Shown here one piece after another: positions 34,917 through 44,893 of a stretch of 64,000 nucleotides of DNA (the first letter of the stretch is position 1; each line of letters starts with the position of its first letter). A program made the translations under genes and the position numbers. Under the pieces are notes generated by a model. That model saw nothing but the letters and a program-made list of their open reading frames with translations. It ran no database searches and had not been told where the DNA came from. Location: contig ONFF01000004.1 of assembly GCA_900317055.1 (NCBI GenBank), forward strand, positions 62,001 through 126,000. The letters are read 5' to 3'. Source of the stretch: an uncultured Bacteroidales bacterium (GTDB lineage Bacteria; Bacteroidota; Bacteroidia; Bacteroidales; F082).

Positions 34917-36323
34917 ATGATAGTAAAACATACCTTTCTCATTTTGATGATGTCCGTTGGAGCCTTGACCAGCGTCAAGGCTCAGGACACCATCGCCATG
35001 GACCTCAAAGCCTGCATGCGCTATGCCGTGGAGCACTCCACCAAGATGCGCATTGCAGATGCCGACAATCGCGATGCGCAAATCGACCGCCGCGATGCCA
35101 TCCTTGCCGCCTTCACGCCTGAGATTGAGGGTAGTACATACGCCTATTCCAACTTCGGCCGCAGCATCGACCCCGAGACCAACACCTACATCAGGACGAC
35201 CTCGTTCCACAATGGTTACAGTCTCTCGGCGGGCATCAGCCTCTTCAATGGATTCCAGGCGGTCAATAACCTGAAAATCACCAAGACGGCGCAAATGATG
35301 GGCTTGACGAAGGAACAGCAAACTGAAGACCAGATCTGTCTCGCCACTATGGAGGCCTACTGCAATGTGCTTTACTACACCGAGTTGGAGAAAGCCCTGC
35401 AAGGACAACTGGCCACAGCGGAAAAATCCGTGCAACTAGCCACAAGGCAGGAACAACTGGGGCAGAAATCCCATGCCGATGTGGTGCAGATGCAGAGCGA
35501 CCTCGCCGAGCGCCAGTACCAACTGACCACCTGTCGGAACAACCTCAACAATGCTGTCATCACCTTGAAGGATGTGATGTTTTGGCCCATTGAAAAACCA
35601 TTGAAAATCGATGGTTTGGCTGTAGGGCTGTCGCATTGCGGCAGCCGCATTACCAACGATTCGTTGTTGCGGCTGCCATATTATGACAGCCCTACAGACC
35701 AAACGGATGAAATTTCCCAAATGGTGGAATTTGCCAAAACCAACATGCCTGCCGTCCTTTTGGCTGAAGGCACGATGAAAAATGCCCGCCTCGCCCTCAA
35801 GACGGCCCGCTGGCAGTTGCTGCCCCGCCTCTCGCTCTACGGTGGCTGGTCGTCGAGTTACTTCACCTATCCGGGCATGGAGGGCTATGTACCCACACCC
35901 TATTTCGAGCAGTTGAAGAACAACGGCGGCGAGTATGTGCAGCTCTCGTTGAGCATCCCCATCTTCGACCGCCTCTCCAGCCATTCCAACATCGCGCGGA
36001 AGAAGAACGCCTACGACCGTGCCCAGGCCGACTATGAGCAAGCCCTCCAAACAGTGGAGGCCGAGGTGCGCCGCGCCATCGCCGACCGCGACGGCAGTGC
36101 TGATGCCCTGCGCCAAGCCAACACTCGCGCAGAATTGCAGCAGGAGGCCTTCGCACTGAATACCAAACGCTTCGAGCAGGGCTTGATTTCGTCCATCGAG
36201 TACCAGACGGCATCGAACAACTACCTCAACGCCCTTGCGGAACAATTGAACGCCTGGCTTCAATACTTTATCAAGAGCAGCGTTGTAACTTATTATGGCG
36301 GAACTCCGTATATAGAACAATAG
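34917..36323 (+). CDS. TolC-family outer-membrane efflux protein
   Basis: A 468-aa protein with a signal peptide (about 1-23) and two long helical hairpin repeats typical of TolC (MDLKACMRYAVEHSTKMRIA, GLISSIEYQTASNNYLNALA). It forms the outer-membrane exit duct of tripartite pumps. It is the first gene behind a sigma-54-type promoter. The matching adaptor and ATPase lie 9-11 kb downstream on the same strand, after barrel and permease genes, which suggests an operon now interrupted by other modules. Confidence 0.9.
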   Translation: MIVKHTFLILMMSVGALTSVKAQDTIAMDLKACMRYAVEHSTKMRIADADNRDAQIDRRDAILAAFTPEIEGSTYAYSNFGRSIDPETNTYIRTTSFHNGYSLSAGISLFNGFQAVNNLKITKTAQMMGLTKEQQTEDQICLATMEAYCNVLYYTELEKALQGQLATAEKSVQLATRQEQLGQKSHADVVQMQSDLAERQYQLTTCRNNLNNAVITLKDVMFWPIEKPLKIDGLAVGLSHCGSRITNDSLLRLPYYDSPTDQTDEISQMVEFAKTNMPAVLLAEGTMKNARLALKTARWQLLPRLSLYGGWSSSYFTYPGMEGYVPTPYFEQLKNNGGEYVQLSLSIPIFDRLSSHSNIARKKNAYDRAQADYEQALQTVEAEVRRAIADRDGSADALRQANTRAELQQEAFALNTKRFEQGLISSIEYQTASNNYLNALAEQLNAWLQYFIKSSVVTYYGGTPYIEQ

Positions 36324-36357
36324 TATTTGTCACAAAACAGATCAAACTTGCAAAACA

Positions 36358-36642
36358 ATGAATAGACTCACCGATAACCTCATCAAAATCCTATCGTTAG
36401 GCATAGGTCTCGCCATCGGCATCGTGCTGATTGCCAAGGTGTGTTTTGAACTTTCTTACGATAGTTTCTACAAGGACGTGGCCCGCGAGTGGATAGAGCA
36501 GTTCGCGTTCCGTATCACGTTGTCGCCGTGGTATTTCATAGGTGCGGCGGCGATTGTTTTGGCCGTTGTCTCCTTGGTGATTGGCCTCAGCAGCTGGCGC
36601 ATTGCACGGATGAATCCTGTTAAGTCGCTTAGAGATAATTAA
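36358..36642 (+). pseudogene. FtsX-type permease with its middle deleted
   Basis: Ninety-four codons, open from ATG to stop. The first 42 residues (MNRLTDNLIKILSLGIGLAI to FYKDV) nearly match the start of the 788-aa permease at 39960. The remaining 52 (REWIEQFAFRITLSPWYF to ARMNPVKSLRDN) match the end of FtsX/MacB permeases. About 690 residues, including the periplasmic domains and most spans, are missing, and the junction is in frame. It could still produce a two-span peptide, but as a transporter it is a remnant. Confidence 0.85.
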
Positions 36643-36965
36643 TTCATATGTGCAAACAGATCCAAATAACGGTTGAGCGCGGTGAGCGTTTCCAAATCGC
36701 CTTCAAGGAAAGCTCCGCAGTAAAGTTCCCTGAAGCGGCAAAGTTCCTTCAAGAGGGCTTTGCGGTTGGGCGCGTCCTGCCTGCCGTAGGCGATAGTGAG
36801 GTCGATAAGTTCTTGCATCCGTTCGAAGGCTTTCTCCGCATTGTCGCGACGACCTTTGGCGAGCCATTTGGTGGCCCTGTAGGTCTCGCTTCCGATGTTG
36901 GCCATTTGTTGGGGAAAGGTCAAAGAAAGCCATGCGCCGTTCTGAAGTGTCTGGTGCTGCATCAT
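36639..36965 (-). CDS. Small helical protein paired with a DUF5674-like gene
   Basis: A 108-aa predicted all-helical protein (LTFPQQMANIGSETYRATKW, then AEKAFERMQELIDLTIAYGR and LKELCRFRELYCGAFLEGDL). I recall similar small proteins next to DUF5674 genes, but I cannot give a function. It overlaps the DUF5674-like gene by 4 nt (ATGA) and convergently overlaps the end of the permease remnant by 4 nt. The pair runs antisense to the surrounding efflux genes. Confidence 0.7.
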   Translation of the reverse strand: MMQHQTLQNGAWLSLTFPQQMANIGSETYRATKWLAKGRRDNAEKAFERMQELIDLTIAYGRQDAPNRKALLKELCRFRELYCGAFLEGDLETLTALNRYLDLFAHMN

Positions 36966-37300
36966 TCCACGAATTTTGAAACAAGTTCCTTGATTTGTTT
37001 TCTCACGCTTTCGTTCTCCACATCACGGCTGCGGTTGCCTTGCCATGCGCGGATATTGATTAAGGAGTCAAACTCGATGAAATCGTCTCCAGTCTCATCA
37101 GGATACAGGTTGAATCCCCAAAGGTTTTCTTGCTCAGAGCCATTCTCAAGCAGCATGGATTCCAAGTCTGCATGGAGTTCGGCATCGACAGCCAGAAGGC
37201 CGCGATTGACATCGGCCACACACTTAATCATGTCAACAAAAGTATTGGAAGCCAATTCTTTAAGTTGCTCTCTCGATATTTTTTCAGTAAGAATCTGCAT
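36962..37300 (-). CDS. DUF5674-like protein
   Basis: A 112-aa protein resembling DUF5674: ISREQLKELASNTFVDMIKC, AVDAELHADLESMLLENGSE, LWGFNLYPDETGDDFIEFDS and INIRAWQGNRSRDV. The conserved LHAD, LWGxNLYP and FIEFDSLINIR stretches suggest a small enzyme-like or binding fold of unknown role. It is the first gene of a two-gene unit with its own -7 element (TACTTTTG, complement of 37316-37323). The family name is from memory. Confidence 0.75.
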   Translation of the reverse strand: MQILTEKISREQLKELASNTFVDMIKCVADVNRGLLAVDAELHADLESMLLENGSEQENLWGFNLYPDETGDDFIEFDSLINIRAWQGNRSRDVENESVRKQIKELVSKFVE

Positions 37301-37382
37301 AAGTCAAATTTTCCGCAAAAGTAACAAAAATCGGATAATTGAATCTTTGAATCTTAAAATTGCTGAAGAACAATTGATTATT

Positions 37383-37551
37383 ATCACAAAACATTCAAAA
37401 CAATGCAAAACCTTTTCAATAATCTAAAAACTACAGTCAACGGCTCGCAACCGCTTGCCGTTGGAAAGGAGCCGTTCCGAGTCAAGTTCGGAATGACGGG
37501 CGACTTTCCATGTGAGAAAGAGGTTTTGCAGGTTTTGCAAGTTTTGGTCAA
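37383..37551. repeat. Imperfect palindrome with CAAAAC arms, copy 1
   Basis: The left arm has three CAAAAC units about 10 bp apart (CACAAAACATTCAAAACAAT and on). The right arm carries the inverted GGTTTTGCAGGTTTTGCAAG. The centre holds smaller hairpins (CAACGG with CCGTTG, TCCGAGTCAAGTTCGGA). It fills most of the gap before the barrel gene; I see no ORF or terminator there. Confidence 0.75.
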
Positions 37552-37581
37552 AAAAGAAACAACAATCAAAATCTAACGAGT

Positions 37582-39915
37582 ATGAAAACTACAATGAAAT
37601 TCATGATGGTTTGCTGCCTTGTGGCGTTCTCGGCCATGAGTTACGGACAGCAACGGAAAACACAACTGAAGAATCGGACCGTGTCTGGTTATGTTCTGGA
37701 TTCTTGTCAAAGGTTGCCTGTGGAATATGCTGCCATACAGACCTTTGAAGTGGACAATGAGAAAAGACCTTTGGTCTCAACCATATCCGACTCCACCGGA
37801 TATTTCATGCTTTCAGGCTCCTTGCCCGACCAAGTGACTTTGACCATATCCTGTATCGGTTACGCAAGAAAGAGCGTACAAATCAACCTGAACAAGAACA
37901 AGACGAGAATCGAGCAGCCTATCCTGCTTCAACCAAGTTCTTTCACCCTTAATGAAGTATCGGTCACGACAAGCCCCTATATCATGAACTCGGACAGGTC
38001 GGTGTTTGTCCCCGATTCGATAGCGATTGCAAATTCCGTTACCTCCATCGACCTGCTGGGGCATGTTCCCGAGTTGCAGGTGAACAAAGTCACCAACAGT
38101 GTTTCCATCATCGGGAAATCGACGTTGGTGCTTGTCAACGGAATGATGCGCGAAGGCTTTGATATCAGTACGATTGCGATGGATGACATTGCGAAAATCG
38201 AAGTGGTGCAAAACCCTTCGTCGAAATATGAAACAGACATTGAGGGCATCGTGAACATAGTACTGAAAAGCGAAGCAAACCAAGGCGTTTTCGGATACGC
38301 AAGTGCGAGCAATTTGTTTCCGGCCAAAAGGACAGAAGGCTCGCTTGTACTACAGTACTCCTTTTCCAAAATGAGACTGTATGGCAACTATTATTATGGC
38401 CGTTGGGCTATGAAGAATGAAACGGAAACCTTCAGGACTCCTTTTGACGGGACAATGAACAATTCATACAATTCACAGAGCATGGATTTGCCGAAAGAGA
38501 ATATTCACTCTTTCCGTTTGGGATTCGACTACGTCCCCAACGACAAGACCCTGTTCAACGCTTTTGCAGAGATTAAAGCATACGACAAGCGCCTTACGGA
38601 CACGACCATGATACAATATACGAACGGCTTGGAAACGCTGAACCATTCATTGCAAAACGACACGACGAAAGGACTCTATCAAAACTACTCGCTCTATTTC
38701 AAGAGAGCATTTGACGGCGCTTTGAGACAAATCAGTTCTGACGCCAACATATACTTTATGAAAAGCAGGGATGTCGCCCATTATGACGAGGATTACCAGA
38801 TAGGGAACACCTCCTCTGCGGTTGACAGACTGCAATACGACGATGGATATAAGGCATCGGTGAATTATCATTTGGATGGCATCGTTGCTCTTGCCGAAGC
38901 CCATCGGATTGAATTTGGAGGGCAGTATTATTACCAGCATTTCAACGATGTGTTCACTGAGGCACAGGATGACTTCACTTTCAATTTCAAAGAAGGCCAG
39001 TTGTCGTTATATTCCGATTATTATGCGACCATCAACAAATGGAGCCTGAAGGCTGGAGCGCGCTACACTTATGACGACAGGAACTCGAACGATTCCCTTT
39101 CGCATTACCATTATTTCCTTCCTTCCGTTTCGGCTGCCTATCGTATGGATGATGACATCATCAGTTTGAAGTACAATCGCCGGCTGTACACCCCGGCCAT
39201 TTGGTCATTATGCCCGCAAGTCACCATGCAGGACTCGGTGACTTTTTCCTCCGGCAATCCTTATCTTCGTCCGCAAATCAATGATGTTGCCGAATTGAAC
39301 CTGAGGCTGAACAGGAATAAGAATGTGTTTTCGACAAGCTTGTACTATACCCATTCAGGCAGCGTCATCCGCACCATTTATTATCTGGACAACGGCAGAT
39401 TGTACGCTAAGCCCTTCAATATCTCCACCCTCAACAAATATGGCGCAAAAGCAAGTGCTTCGCTCAATCTGTTTGATGAATCGTTGGAGATAGAGTCGTT
39501 GGTTGATTTTCATCACGACACCTACTCGTATGATCAAGAGCAGAAAAGCGCATTCATCATAAGCACCAGTTTGTCCATCGATTATTCTTTCCCATGGGGA
39601 ATGAGCACGGGCGTTTCTTTCGATTACACCAACAAACAACTGCTTCCTCAAGGATTCGCAAAGGGTACACCACAAATCAGCAACATCTATTTGCGGCAAT
39701 CCTTCCTTGGAAATCGCGGAGCTATTATGCTGGCCTACCAAAACGTTTTCAAAGACATATATGAAAAGACCGTAGAATACGACACCTACACGCAGCTTAC
39801 GAAGTCGCTTTCGTATACATCTGGCATTTTCCTGAAGATAGACTATTGGTTCTCGAAGGGGAAGCAAAACAGAAATGTGTCAAGAAGGGAATATACGGAG
39901 GAAGATATAAAATGA
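37582..39915 (+). CDS. PF14905-like outer-membrane beta-barrel protein, copy 1
   Basis: A 777-aa protein with a signal peptide (about 1-23), a carboxypeptidase-regulatory-like domain (about 33-105: VSGYVLDSCQRLPVEYAAIQ), a plug-like domain (SVFVPDSIAIANSVTSIDLL, then IEVVQNPSSKYETDIEGIVN) and a large barrel of the TonB-receptor-related PF14905 type. No TonB box is evident. A paralogue at 50263 has the same order of domains. It sits between tolC and permease genes, so it may be the outer-membrane partner of this system, but its ligand is unknown. Confidence 0.85.
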   Translation: MKTTMKFMMVCCLVAFSAMSYGQQRKTQLKNRTVSGYVLDSCQRLPVEYAAIQTFEVDNEKRPLVSTISDSTGYFMLSGSLPDQVTLTISCIGYARKSVQINLNKNKTRIEQPILLQPSSFTLNEVSVTTSPYIMNSDRSVFVPDSIAIANSVTSIDLLGHVPELQVNKVTNSVSIIGKSTLVLVNGMMREGFDISTIAMDDIAKIEVVQNPSSKYETDIEGIVNIVLKSEANQGVFGYASASNLFPAKRTEGSLVLQYSFSKMRLYGNYYYGRWAMKNETETFRTPFDGTMNNSYNSQSMDLPKENIHSFRLGFDYVPNDKTLFNAFAEIKAYDKRLTDTTMIQYTNGLETLNHSLQNDTTKGLYQNYSLYFKRAFDGALRQISSDANIYFMKSRDVAHYDEDYQIGNTSSAVDRLQYDDGYKASVNYHLDGIVALAEAHRIEFGGQYYYQHFNDVFTEAQDDFTFNFKEGQLSLYSDYYATINKWSLKAGARYTYDDRNSNDSLSHYHYFLPSVSAAYRMDDDIISLKYNRRLYTPAIWSLCPQVTMQDSVTFSSGNPYLRPQINDVAELNLRLNRNKNVFSTSLYYTHSGSVIRTIYYLDNGRLYAKPFNISTLNKYGAKASASLNLFDESLEIESLVDFHHDTYSYDQEQKSAFIISTSLSIDYSFPWGMSTGVSFDYTNKQLLPQGFAKGTPQISNIYLRQSFLGNRGAIMLAYQNVFKDIYEKTVEYDTYTQLTKSLSYTSGIFLKIDYWFSKGKQNRNVSRREYTEEDIK

Positions 39916-39959
39916 GTTATTCCTAACAATTCAACAGTTAAACGAACAACAATTAAACA

Positions 39960-42326
39960 ATGAATAGGCTAACCGACAAACTCATAAAAATCCTCTCCCT
40001 CGGGATTGGTCTCGCCATCGGCATCATGCTGATCGGCAAGGTGTGCTTCGAACTGTCGTATGACGGCTTCTACAAAGACGTGGACCGCATCTATCGAATC
40101 ACCGAAAACATCATCCATCAGAAAGGCGACGACCCAAGTGATTATTCATGTACTTCGGGAGCCATAGCGCCTGGCTTCAAGGCGGAGGTTCCCGGCGTGG
40201 AGGCGGCGACGCGCTATACTGATGTGTCAAACAATCACTTTTATGATGAAAGCGACAACCTCATCACAGGAGTGTGCCTCGGTGTGGATACTTGTTTCTT
40301 TGACTTTTTCGACAGAACCATCCTGGTCGGCGACCCGATGCATGCATTGCAACAATGGAATAAGGAAGTCGCCGTCAGCCGCAGTTTTGCAGAGAAGTTG
40401 GGCGGCGTAAATGAAGCCGTCGGCATGCAAATCTACATTGAGGAAGACCCGAAGACCAAACTGACCGTGGTGGGCGTTTTCGAGGACTTTCCCAAGAATG
40501 GATCGGTGCAATGTGACATCGTGTTGAGTATTGGCTTTTTTGGGGAGAGGAGCAACAACCGCTGGTTGGGCAACGACCGCTATTCCAGTTATGTCAGGCT
40601 CATGCCCAATGTAAAACCCGTTGAGTTGAAAGACGCCATCCGAAAGATGCAGGAGGCGCACCAGCCTATGGAGGAACTGGAACAGAACGGCTCCTCGATA
40701 TGGTACACGCTGACACCCTTTGCCACCTTGCACCGTCAGGAGGAGAGCGTCAGGAATTTCGTGATGATATTGTCGGTCATAGCTATTCTGGTGATGTTGG
40801 TCTCAGTGTTGAACTACCTGCTGATGGCCGTCTCGGATGTGGTGCGCCGCTCCAAGGAAATGGGGGTCAGGAAATGTTACGGTGCCAGTGCGGGCAACAT
40901 CTATTGGATGCTCATCAAGGAAACGGCCTTGAACCTGCTGGCTGCATTGGCAGTGGCTGCTCTGCTGATATGGGCGTTCAATGGGGCCGTTGAGTCGTTA
41001 TTAGGCGTGCCTGTTCAGAATCTCATGGTGCCTCAAACCCGATGGACACTCATCGCCATTCTCGCTTTCATCTTCTTGGTTGGTGCTCTTATCCCCGCCA
41101 TGATGTTTGTCAGAATTCCGGTTTCAACGGCCTTCAGAGGATACAATGAGAGTAAACGCCGTTGGAAACTCTCCCTGCTGATGGTGCAGATAGGCATCAA
41201 CGCCATCCTGCTGCCCATGGTCATCGTGGCTGACCGACAATACAATACTGCGCTGGCTGCCGATTTGGGCTATGAATACGAGCAGTTGCTGTATTCGTCA
41301 TTAGAAGGTGCGGGCAAGGACAATCTGGCGCTCATTACCGAGAAACTGAGGTCGATTCCCGGGGTGGAAGGCGCTGAACTGGCCTATTGTGCTCCTTTGT
41401 TGAGATCATCGGGTAACAACATCTCTTTACCCGACAACCCATCGAAAGAATTGTTCAATGTGTGCGACCAATACGGTGCGACGGAGGGCTTCTTCGACCT
41501 GATGGGCTTCCGCCTGCTGGAAGGCAGGATACCATCGAAGCCGAATGATGTGGCGGTGAGCAGTAGTTTCGTGAAGGCGATGAACCGCTTTGAAGATTGG
41601 AGCGACGGCGCTGTGGGCAAAGACATCTTGATTTCGGAGCACAGCCACAGCGATGATGATGTATATACCATCTGTGGCGTTTATGAGGACTATGTTATCG
41701 GTTCGGCCATCGGCAAGGATGATAGGCCCAACATCCGTTTCTGCTGGAACAAGGATTGGTTTGATGGTCCTTACGATTATGCGCAAATCATGGACAAACT
41801 GGTGGTGAAGGTGCGTGAGGTGAATCCCGAGACGATAGAAAAGGTGAAGTCGGTTATCGAGGAGTGTCTGCCTGAACGGAAAAACATAGAGGTGACTGCC
41901 TATACCGAATTGGTCAAGGAAGAGTATTCCTACACTTACCAGATGCGTCGTGCTTTCACGATGGGAGCCTTGTTTGCCATGGCCATTGCCTTGGTCGGTC
42001 TGATCGGCTTTGTCCGCGATGAGTCCAACCGCCGCAGCAAGGAAGTCGCCATCCGCAAGGTGAACGGCGCGGTGACGGGCGAAATCATCCGTATGTTCGT
42101 GGCGGATGTGCTGAAATTGGCTGTGATTGCGGCTTTGATCGGCGTGGCGATAGCCTATTTCCTTGCCGACAAATGGTTGGAGTTGTTCGCCATGCGCATC
42201 GGTCTCTCGCCGCTTTATTTCATCATCGGCGCGGTGACGGTCTTGCTTATCGTGACCGCCGTGGTCGTCATGAGCAGCAACCGCGTTGCCCGAATGAATC
42301 CTGTTAAGTCTTTGAAGAATAATTGA
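39960..42326 (+). CDS. FtsX/MacB-type ABC permease 1
   Basis: A 788-aa permease without an ATPase domain. It has a first span (about 11-30) and a long periplasmic MacB-type region. Three spans lie near 268-400 (with SKEMGVRKCYGASAGNIYWM in the FtsX core), followed by a second periplasmic region. Three C-terminal spans end in the family tail (ARMNPVKSLKNN). MacB-type permeases transmit ATP-driven motion to the periplasm and to a TolC duct. It starts 44 bp after the barrel gene behind an AC-rich leader and must borrow an ATPase, probably the one at 46630. Confidence 0.9.
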   Translation: MNRLTDKLIKILSLGIGLAIGIMLIGKVCFELSYDGFYKDVDRIYRITENIIHQKGDDPSDYSCTSGAIAPGFKAEVPGVEAATRYTDVSNNHFYDESDNLITGVCLGVDTCFFDFFDRTILVGDPMHALQQWNKEVAVSRSFAEKLGGVNEAVGMQIYIEEDPKTKLTVVGVFEDFPKNGSVQCDIVLSIGFFGERSNNRWLGNDRYSSYVRLMPNVKPVELKDAIRKMQEAHQPMEELEQNGSSIWYTLTPFATLHRQEESVRNFVMILSVIAILVMLVSVLNYLLMAVSDVVRRSKEMGVRKCYGASAGNIYWMLIKETALNLLAALAVAALLIWAFNGAVESLLGVPVQNLMVPQTRWTLIAILAFIFLVGALIPAMMFVRIPVSTAFRGYNESKRRWKLSLLMVQIGINAILLPMVIVADRQYNTALAADLGYEYEQLLYSSLEGAGKDNLALITEKLRSIPGVEGAELAYCAPLLRSSGNNISLPDNPSKELFNVCDQYGATEGFFDLMGFRLLEGRIPSKPNDVAVSSSFVKAMNRFEDWSDGAVGKDILISEHSHSDDDVYTICGVYEDYVIGSAIGKDDRPNIRFCWNKDWFDGPYDYAQIMDKLVVKVREVNPETIEKVKSVIEECLPERKNIEVTAYTELVKEEYSYTYQMRRAFTMGALFAMAIALVGLIGFVRDESNRRSKEVAIRKVNGAVTGEIIRMFVADVLKLAVIAALIGVAIAYFLADKWLELFAMRIGLSPLYFIIGAVTVLLIVTAVVVMSSNRVARMNPVKSLKNN

Positions 42327-42373
42327 TATGGAAACGAAACACAAGACCGATAGGAATGAGGCCAGACCTCAAA

Positions 42374-42463
42374 CCGTCATTGCGGGCTTGACCCGCAAAA
42401 TCCTGAGCGAGAGGGTGTCGTCTTCGCGCACGGGAGATGGCGGATGCTTCTCCGCCATGACGG
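42374..42463. repeat. CCGTCATTGCGG palindromic element
   Basis: Outer ends CCGTCATTGCGG and CCGCCATGACGG are near-inverted copies. Two hairpins lie inside: TGCGGG/CCCGCA and ATGGCGGA/TCCGCCAT. The region between the two permeases is otherwise non-coding and ends in AC-rich leader DNA. A 71-codon frame through it is repeat-derived and unlikely to be a gene. Confidence 0.65.
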
Positions 42464-42563
42464 TAAAAGGCGTTAAAGTCGTGATCCCCTGCCTAGTGTC
42501 TCAAGTCTCAAAGTCTAGAGTCAACAAACAATTCAACAGTTAAACAATCAACACTTCAACAAT

Positions 42564-44891
42564 ATGAAATCATTTTTCAATTTTTTGAAACGGAACAAAC
42601 TCTACGCCCTCATCAACCTTTTGGGCTTGACCATCTCAATGGCATTCGTGCTGCTCTTGGCCGTGTATGTGCAGAAACAACTCTCCACCGATGCCTTCCA
42701 AGAGAACGCTGACAGAATTTTTGTCATCACCAACGAGGAAAGCCTCAATATGGGCTATTGGTTAGACAAGCACTTGCGCAACCAATTCCCCGAAATTGAG
42801 AAATCGTGCGCGGTTTGTAACTATTCTTTCAATGAGGAGTTTAGCATTGACGGCGAGACCGTCTATGGTAGCCTCACCTTCGCGGACTCGTGTTTCTTCG
42901 AGATGTTCAGCTACGACCTTGTGAAAGGCTCGAAGGCCGATTGGAAAATATCAGGTGACCGTTGTATGGTGAGCGAGGCGTTTGCCAACGCGCATTTCGG
43001 CGACAAAGACCCCATCGGGCGACAAATCATACTTGAAAGAAATGATGGCTACCCCATGGTGGTGTGCGGCGTTTTCAAAGACTTCGGCAACAGCATCATC
43101 AACGCGCCAGATGTGTTGGGACATGGCAATTTGATGCCGATTATCAACCCGGCCAACAATGAGCGCATGAGCAATGGTGGCGGCGGAGGTGTCTGCTTCG
43201 TGATGACTTATCCGGGTGCGGATTTGCAGGCTCGCCACGACGACATTTTGGCTTGGTGCGAGGAAAACTTCTGGGTTTATAAGCAAAAGTATGACGAGGT
43301 GCGCATCATCCCGCTGCGTGAGGTGTATTTCCTTAAAGAAGGAGCACAGGATCATACAGCCACTGTGAGTTTGGGCAACCGCTTTTTTGTGAACCTATTA
43401 TTGGCCATGTGCCTGATGCTTTTGTTGTTCGCCATACTCAACTATTTGAATCTTTCCACTGCACTCATCGGTTTTCGCGCCAAGGAAATGGCCACGCGGA
43501 GGCTCGTTGGGGCAACAAAGGCAGGCATTTTCTTGAAAATGATAGGCGAAAGCACTGTGCTTTGTGCTTTGGCGATGGGCTTGGCGGTTCTTTTGGCTGA
43601 AGCTCTTGCGCCTGCCGCTTCTGAGCTATTGCACTACGATATCTCGGTTTTCGGAGCGGTCAATACGGTCAATGTGTTGATTGTCATTGGATTCGTGCTT
43701 CTTTTGGGTTTCCTTGCCGGGCTTGTTCCCGCTTTGATGATTCAAAAAGTGCAGCCCATCGAGATTGTGCGCGGGTCGTTGCGGGTGAAGACCAAGACGG
43801 TTTATGGTCCTGTCATCATCGTGGTGCAGAATGCCGTGACTGTGGTGATGCTTGTTTCGGCTTTGACCCTTTACTTGCAAACGCGGCACCTGATAACCGC
43901 CGATTTGGGCTACAATACGAAAGACATTTTGGTCATAGACAATGTGTACGGCAAGACGGGCGAAATCAAGGCCTTGTTGGATGCTTATTGCGCCGAGCCG
44001 TTTGTGGAGGATGTGGGGCAAGGTGACGGAACGCCGTTGTTGGGCACCAATAATTGGACGATGGAGGTGGAAAACGGCAATTGGGTCTCGTTCCAGCAAA
44101 TACAAGGCGACCAGCATTATTTCGACATCTTGGGCCTTCGCGCTAAACAGGACAACCATATTCCTGGGTCTTATTGGCTCAATGAATATGCTTTCGGCCA
44201 GATTGGGATAGACGAGACGGTGACGGAATTTAGGCATAAAGACGGAAAAACCTATGAAATTGGTGGCATATACTACGATTTCAAGATTTGGCCTTTGGAA
44301 ATACAGCAGTCGGCGGCGTTGATTAACAACCGTGGCGAGAATCCTGACGATGATTTTCCATGGAAATTGTTGGTGAAGACCACCGGTGACCACAAGGCGG
44401 CTCTCGACCGTTTGGAACAAGTGACTAAAGAGCTGTTTCCCGACAAGAGTTTTGAAGCGCTTTACCTTGAGGACATGATTGAAGCCTTTTTTGCTGGCGA
44501 GAGCAGGATGCTTCGCATCATCCTGATTTTCACCTTGCTTTCGATGCTCGTTTCTGCCTTGGGCTTGTTCGCAATGAGTTCCTACTACATGCAGCAGGAG
44601 CGTCGCGCTGTGGCTGTGAAGAAAGTTTTTGGCGCCGACTATGGCGGCGTGTTGAGCGAGTTGGTGCTGAACTTCATGCAGATGGTGGCTGTGGCTTCAC
44701 TGATTGGCATTCCCGTGGCCTGGTTCATTATGCACCGTTGGCTTGAGGAATACACGCACCGCATCAGCCTCTCGTGGTGGATTTTCGCTTTGGCCGTGCT
44801 TGCCGTCGTGCTGATGGCGTTCCTGTCAGTCATTTGGCAAAGCATCAAGACGGCACGGGCTAATCCAGCTACGGTGTTGAAGAAGGAATAG
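42564..44891 (+). CDS. FtsX/MacB-type ABC permease 2
   Basis: A 775-aa permease of the same build as permease 1 but clearly diverged: MKSFFNFLKRNKLYALINLL start, periplasmic region, central FtsX core with AKEMATRRLVGATKAGIFLK (about 306-325), second periplasmic region and C-terminal spans with a QERRAVAVKKVFGADYGGVL core, ending ANPATVLKKE. It has no ATPase. The start abuts an AC-rich leader. Confidence 0.9.
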   Translation: MKSFFNFLKRNKLYALINLLGLTISMAFVLLLAVYVQKQLSTDAFQENADRIFVITNEESLNMGYWLDKHLRNQFPEIEKSCAVCNYSFNEEFSIDGETVYGSLTFADSCFFEMFSYDLVKGSKADWKISGDRCMVSEAFANAHFGDKDPIGRQIILERNDGYPMVVCGVFKDFGNSIINAPDVLGHGNLMPIINPANNERMSNGGGGGVCFVMTYPGADLQARHDDILAWCEENFWVYKQKYDEVRIIPLREVYFLKEGAQDHTATVSLGNRFFVNLLLAMCLMLLLFAILNYLNLSTALIGFRAKEMATRRLVGATKAGIFLKMIGESTVLCALAMGLAVLLAEALAPAASELLHYDISVFGAVNTVNVLIVIGFVLLLGFLAGLVPALMIQKVQPIEIVRGSLRVKTKTVYGPVIIVVQNAVTVVMLVSALTLYLQTRHLITADLGYNTKDILVIDNVYGKTGEIKALLDAYCAEPFVEDVGQGDGTPLLGTNNWTMEVENGNWVSFQQIQGDQHYFDILGLRAKQDNHIPGSYWLNEYAFGQIGIDETVTEFRHKDGKTYEIGGIYYDFKIWPLEIQQSAALINNRGENPDDDFPWKLLVKTTGDHKAALDRLEQVTKELFPDKSFEALYLEDMIEAFFAGESRMLRIILIFTLLSMLVSALGLFAMSSYYMQQERRAVAVKKVFGADYGGVLSELVLNFMQMVAVASLIGIPVAWFIMHRWLEEYTHRISLSWWIFALAVLAVVLMAFLSVIWQSIKTARANPATVLKKE

Positions 44892-44893
44892 CG

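Noticed and set aside
42328-42543. 71-codon frame between permeases 1 and 2
   Set aside because: It spans palindromic repeat and AC-rich leader DNA; no feature of a real protein and no paralogue.
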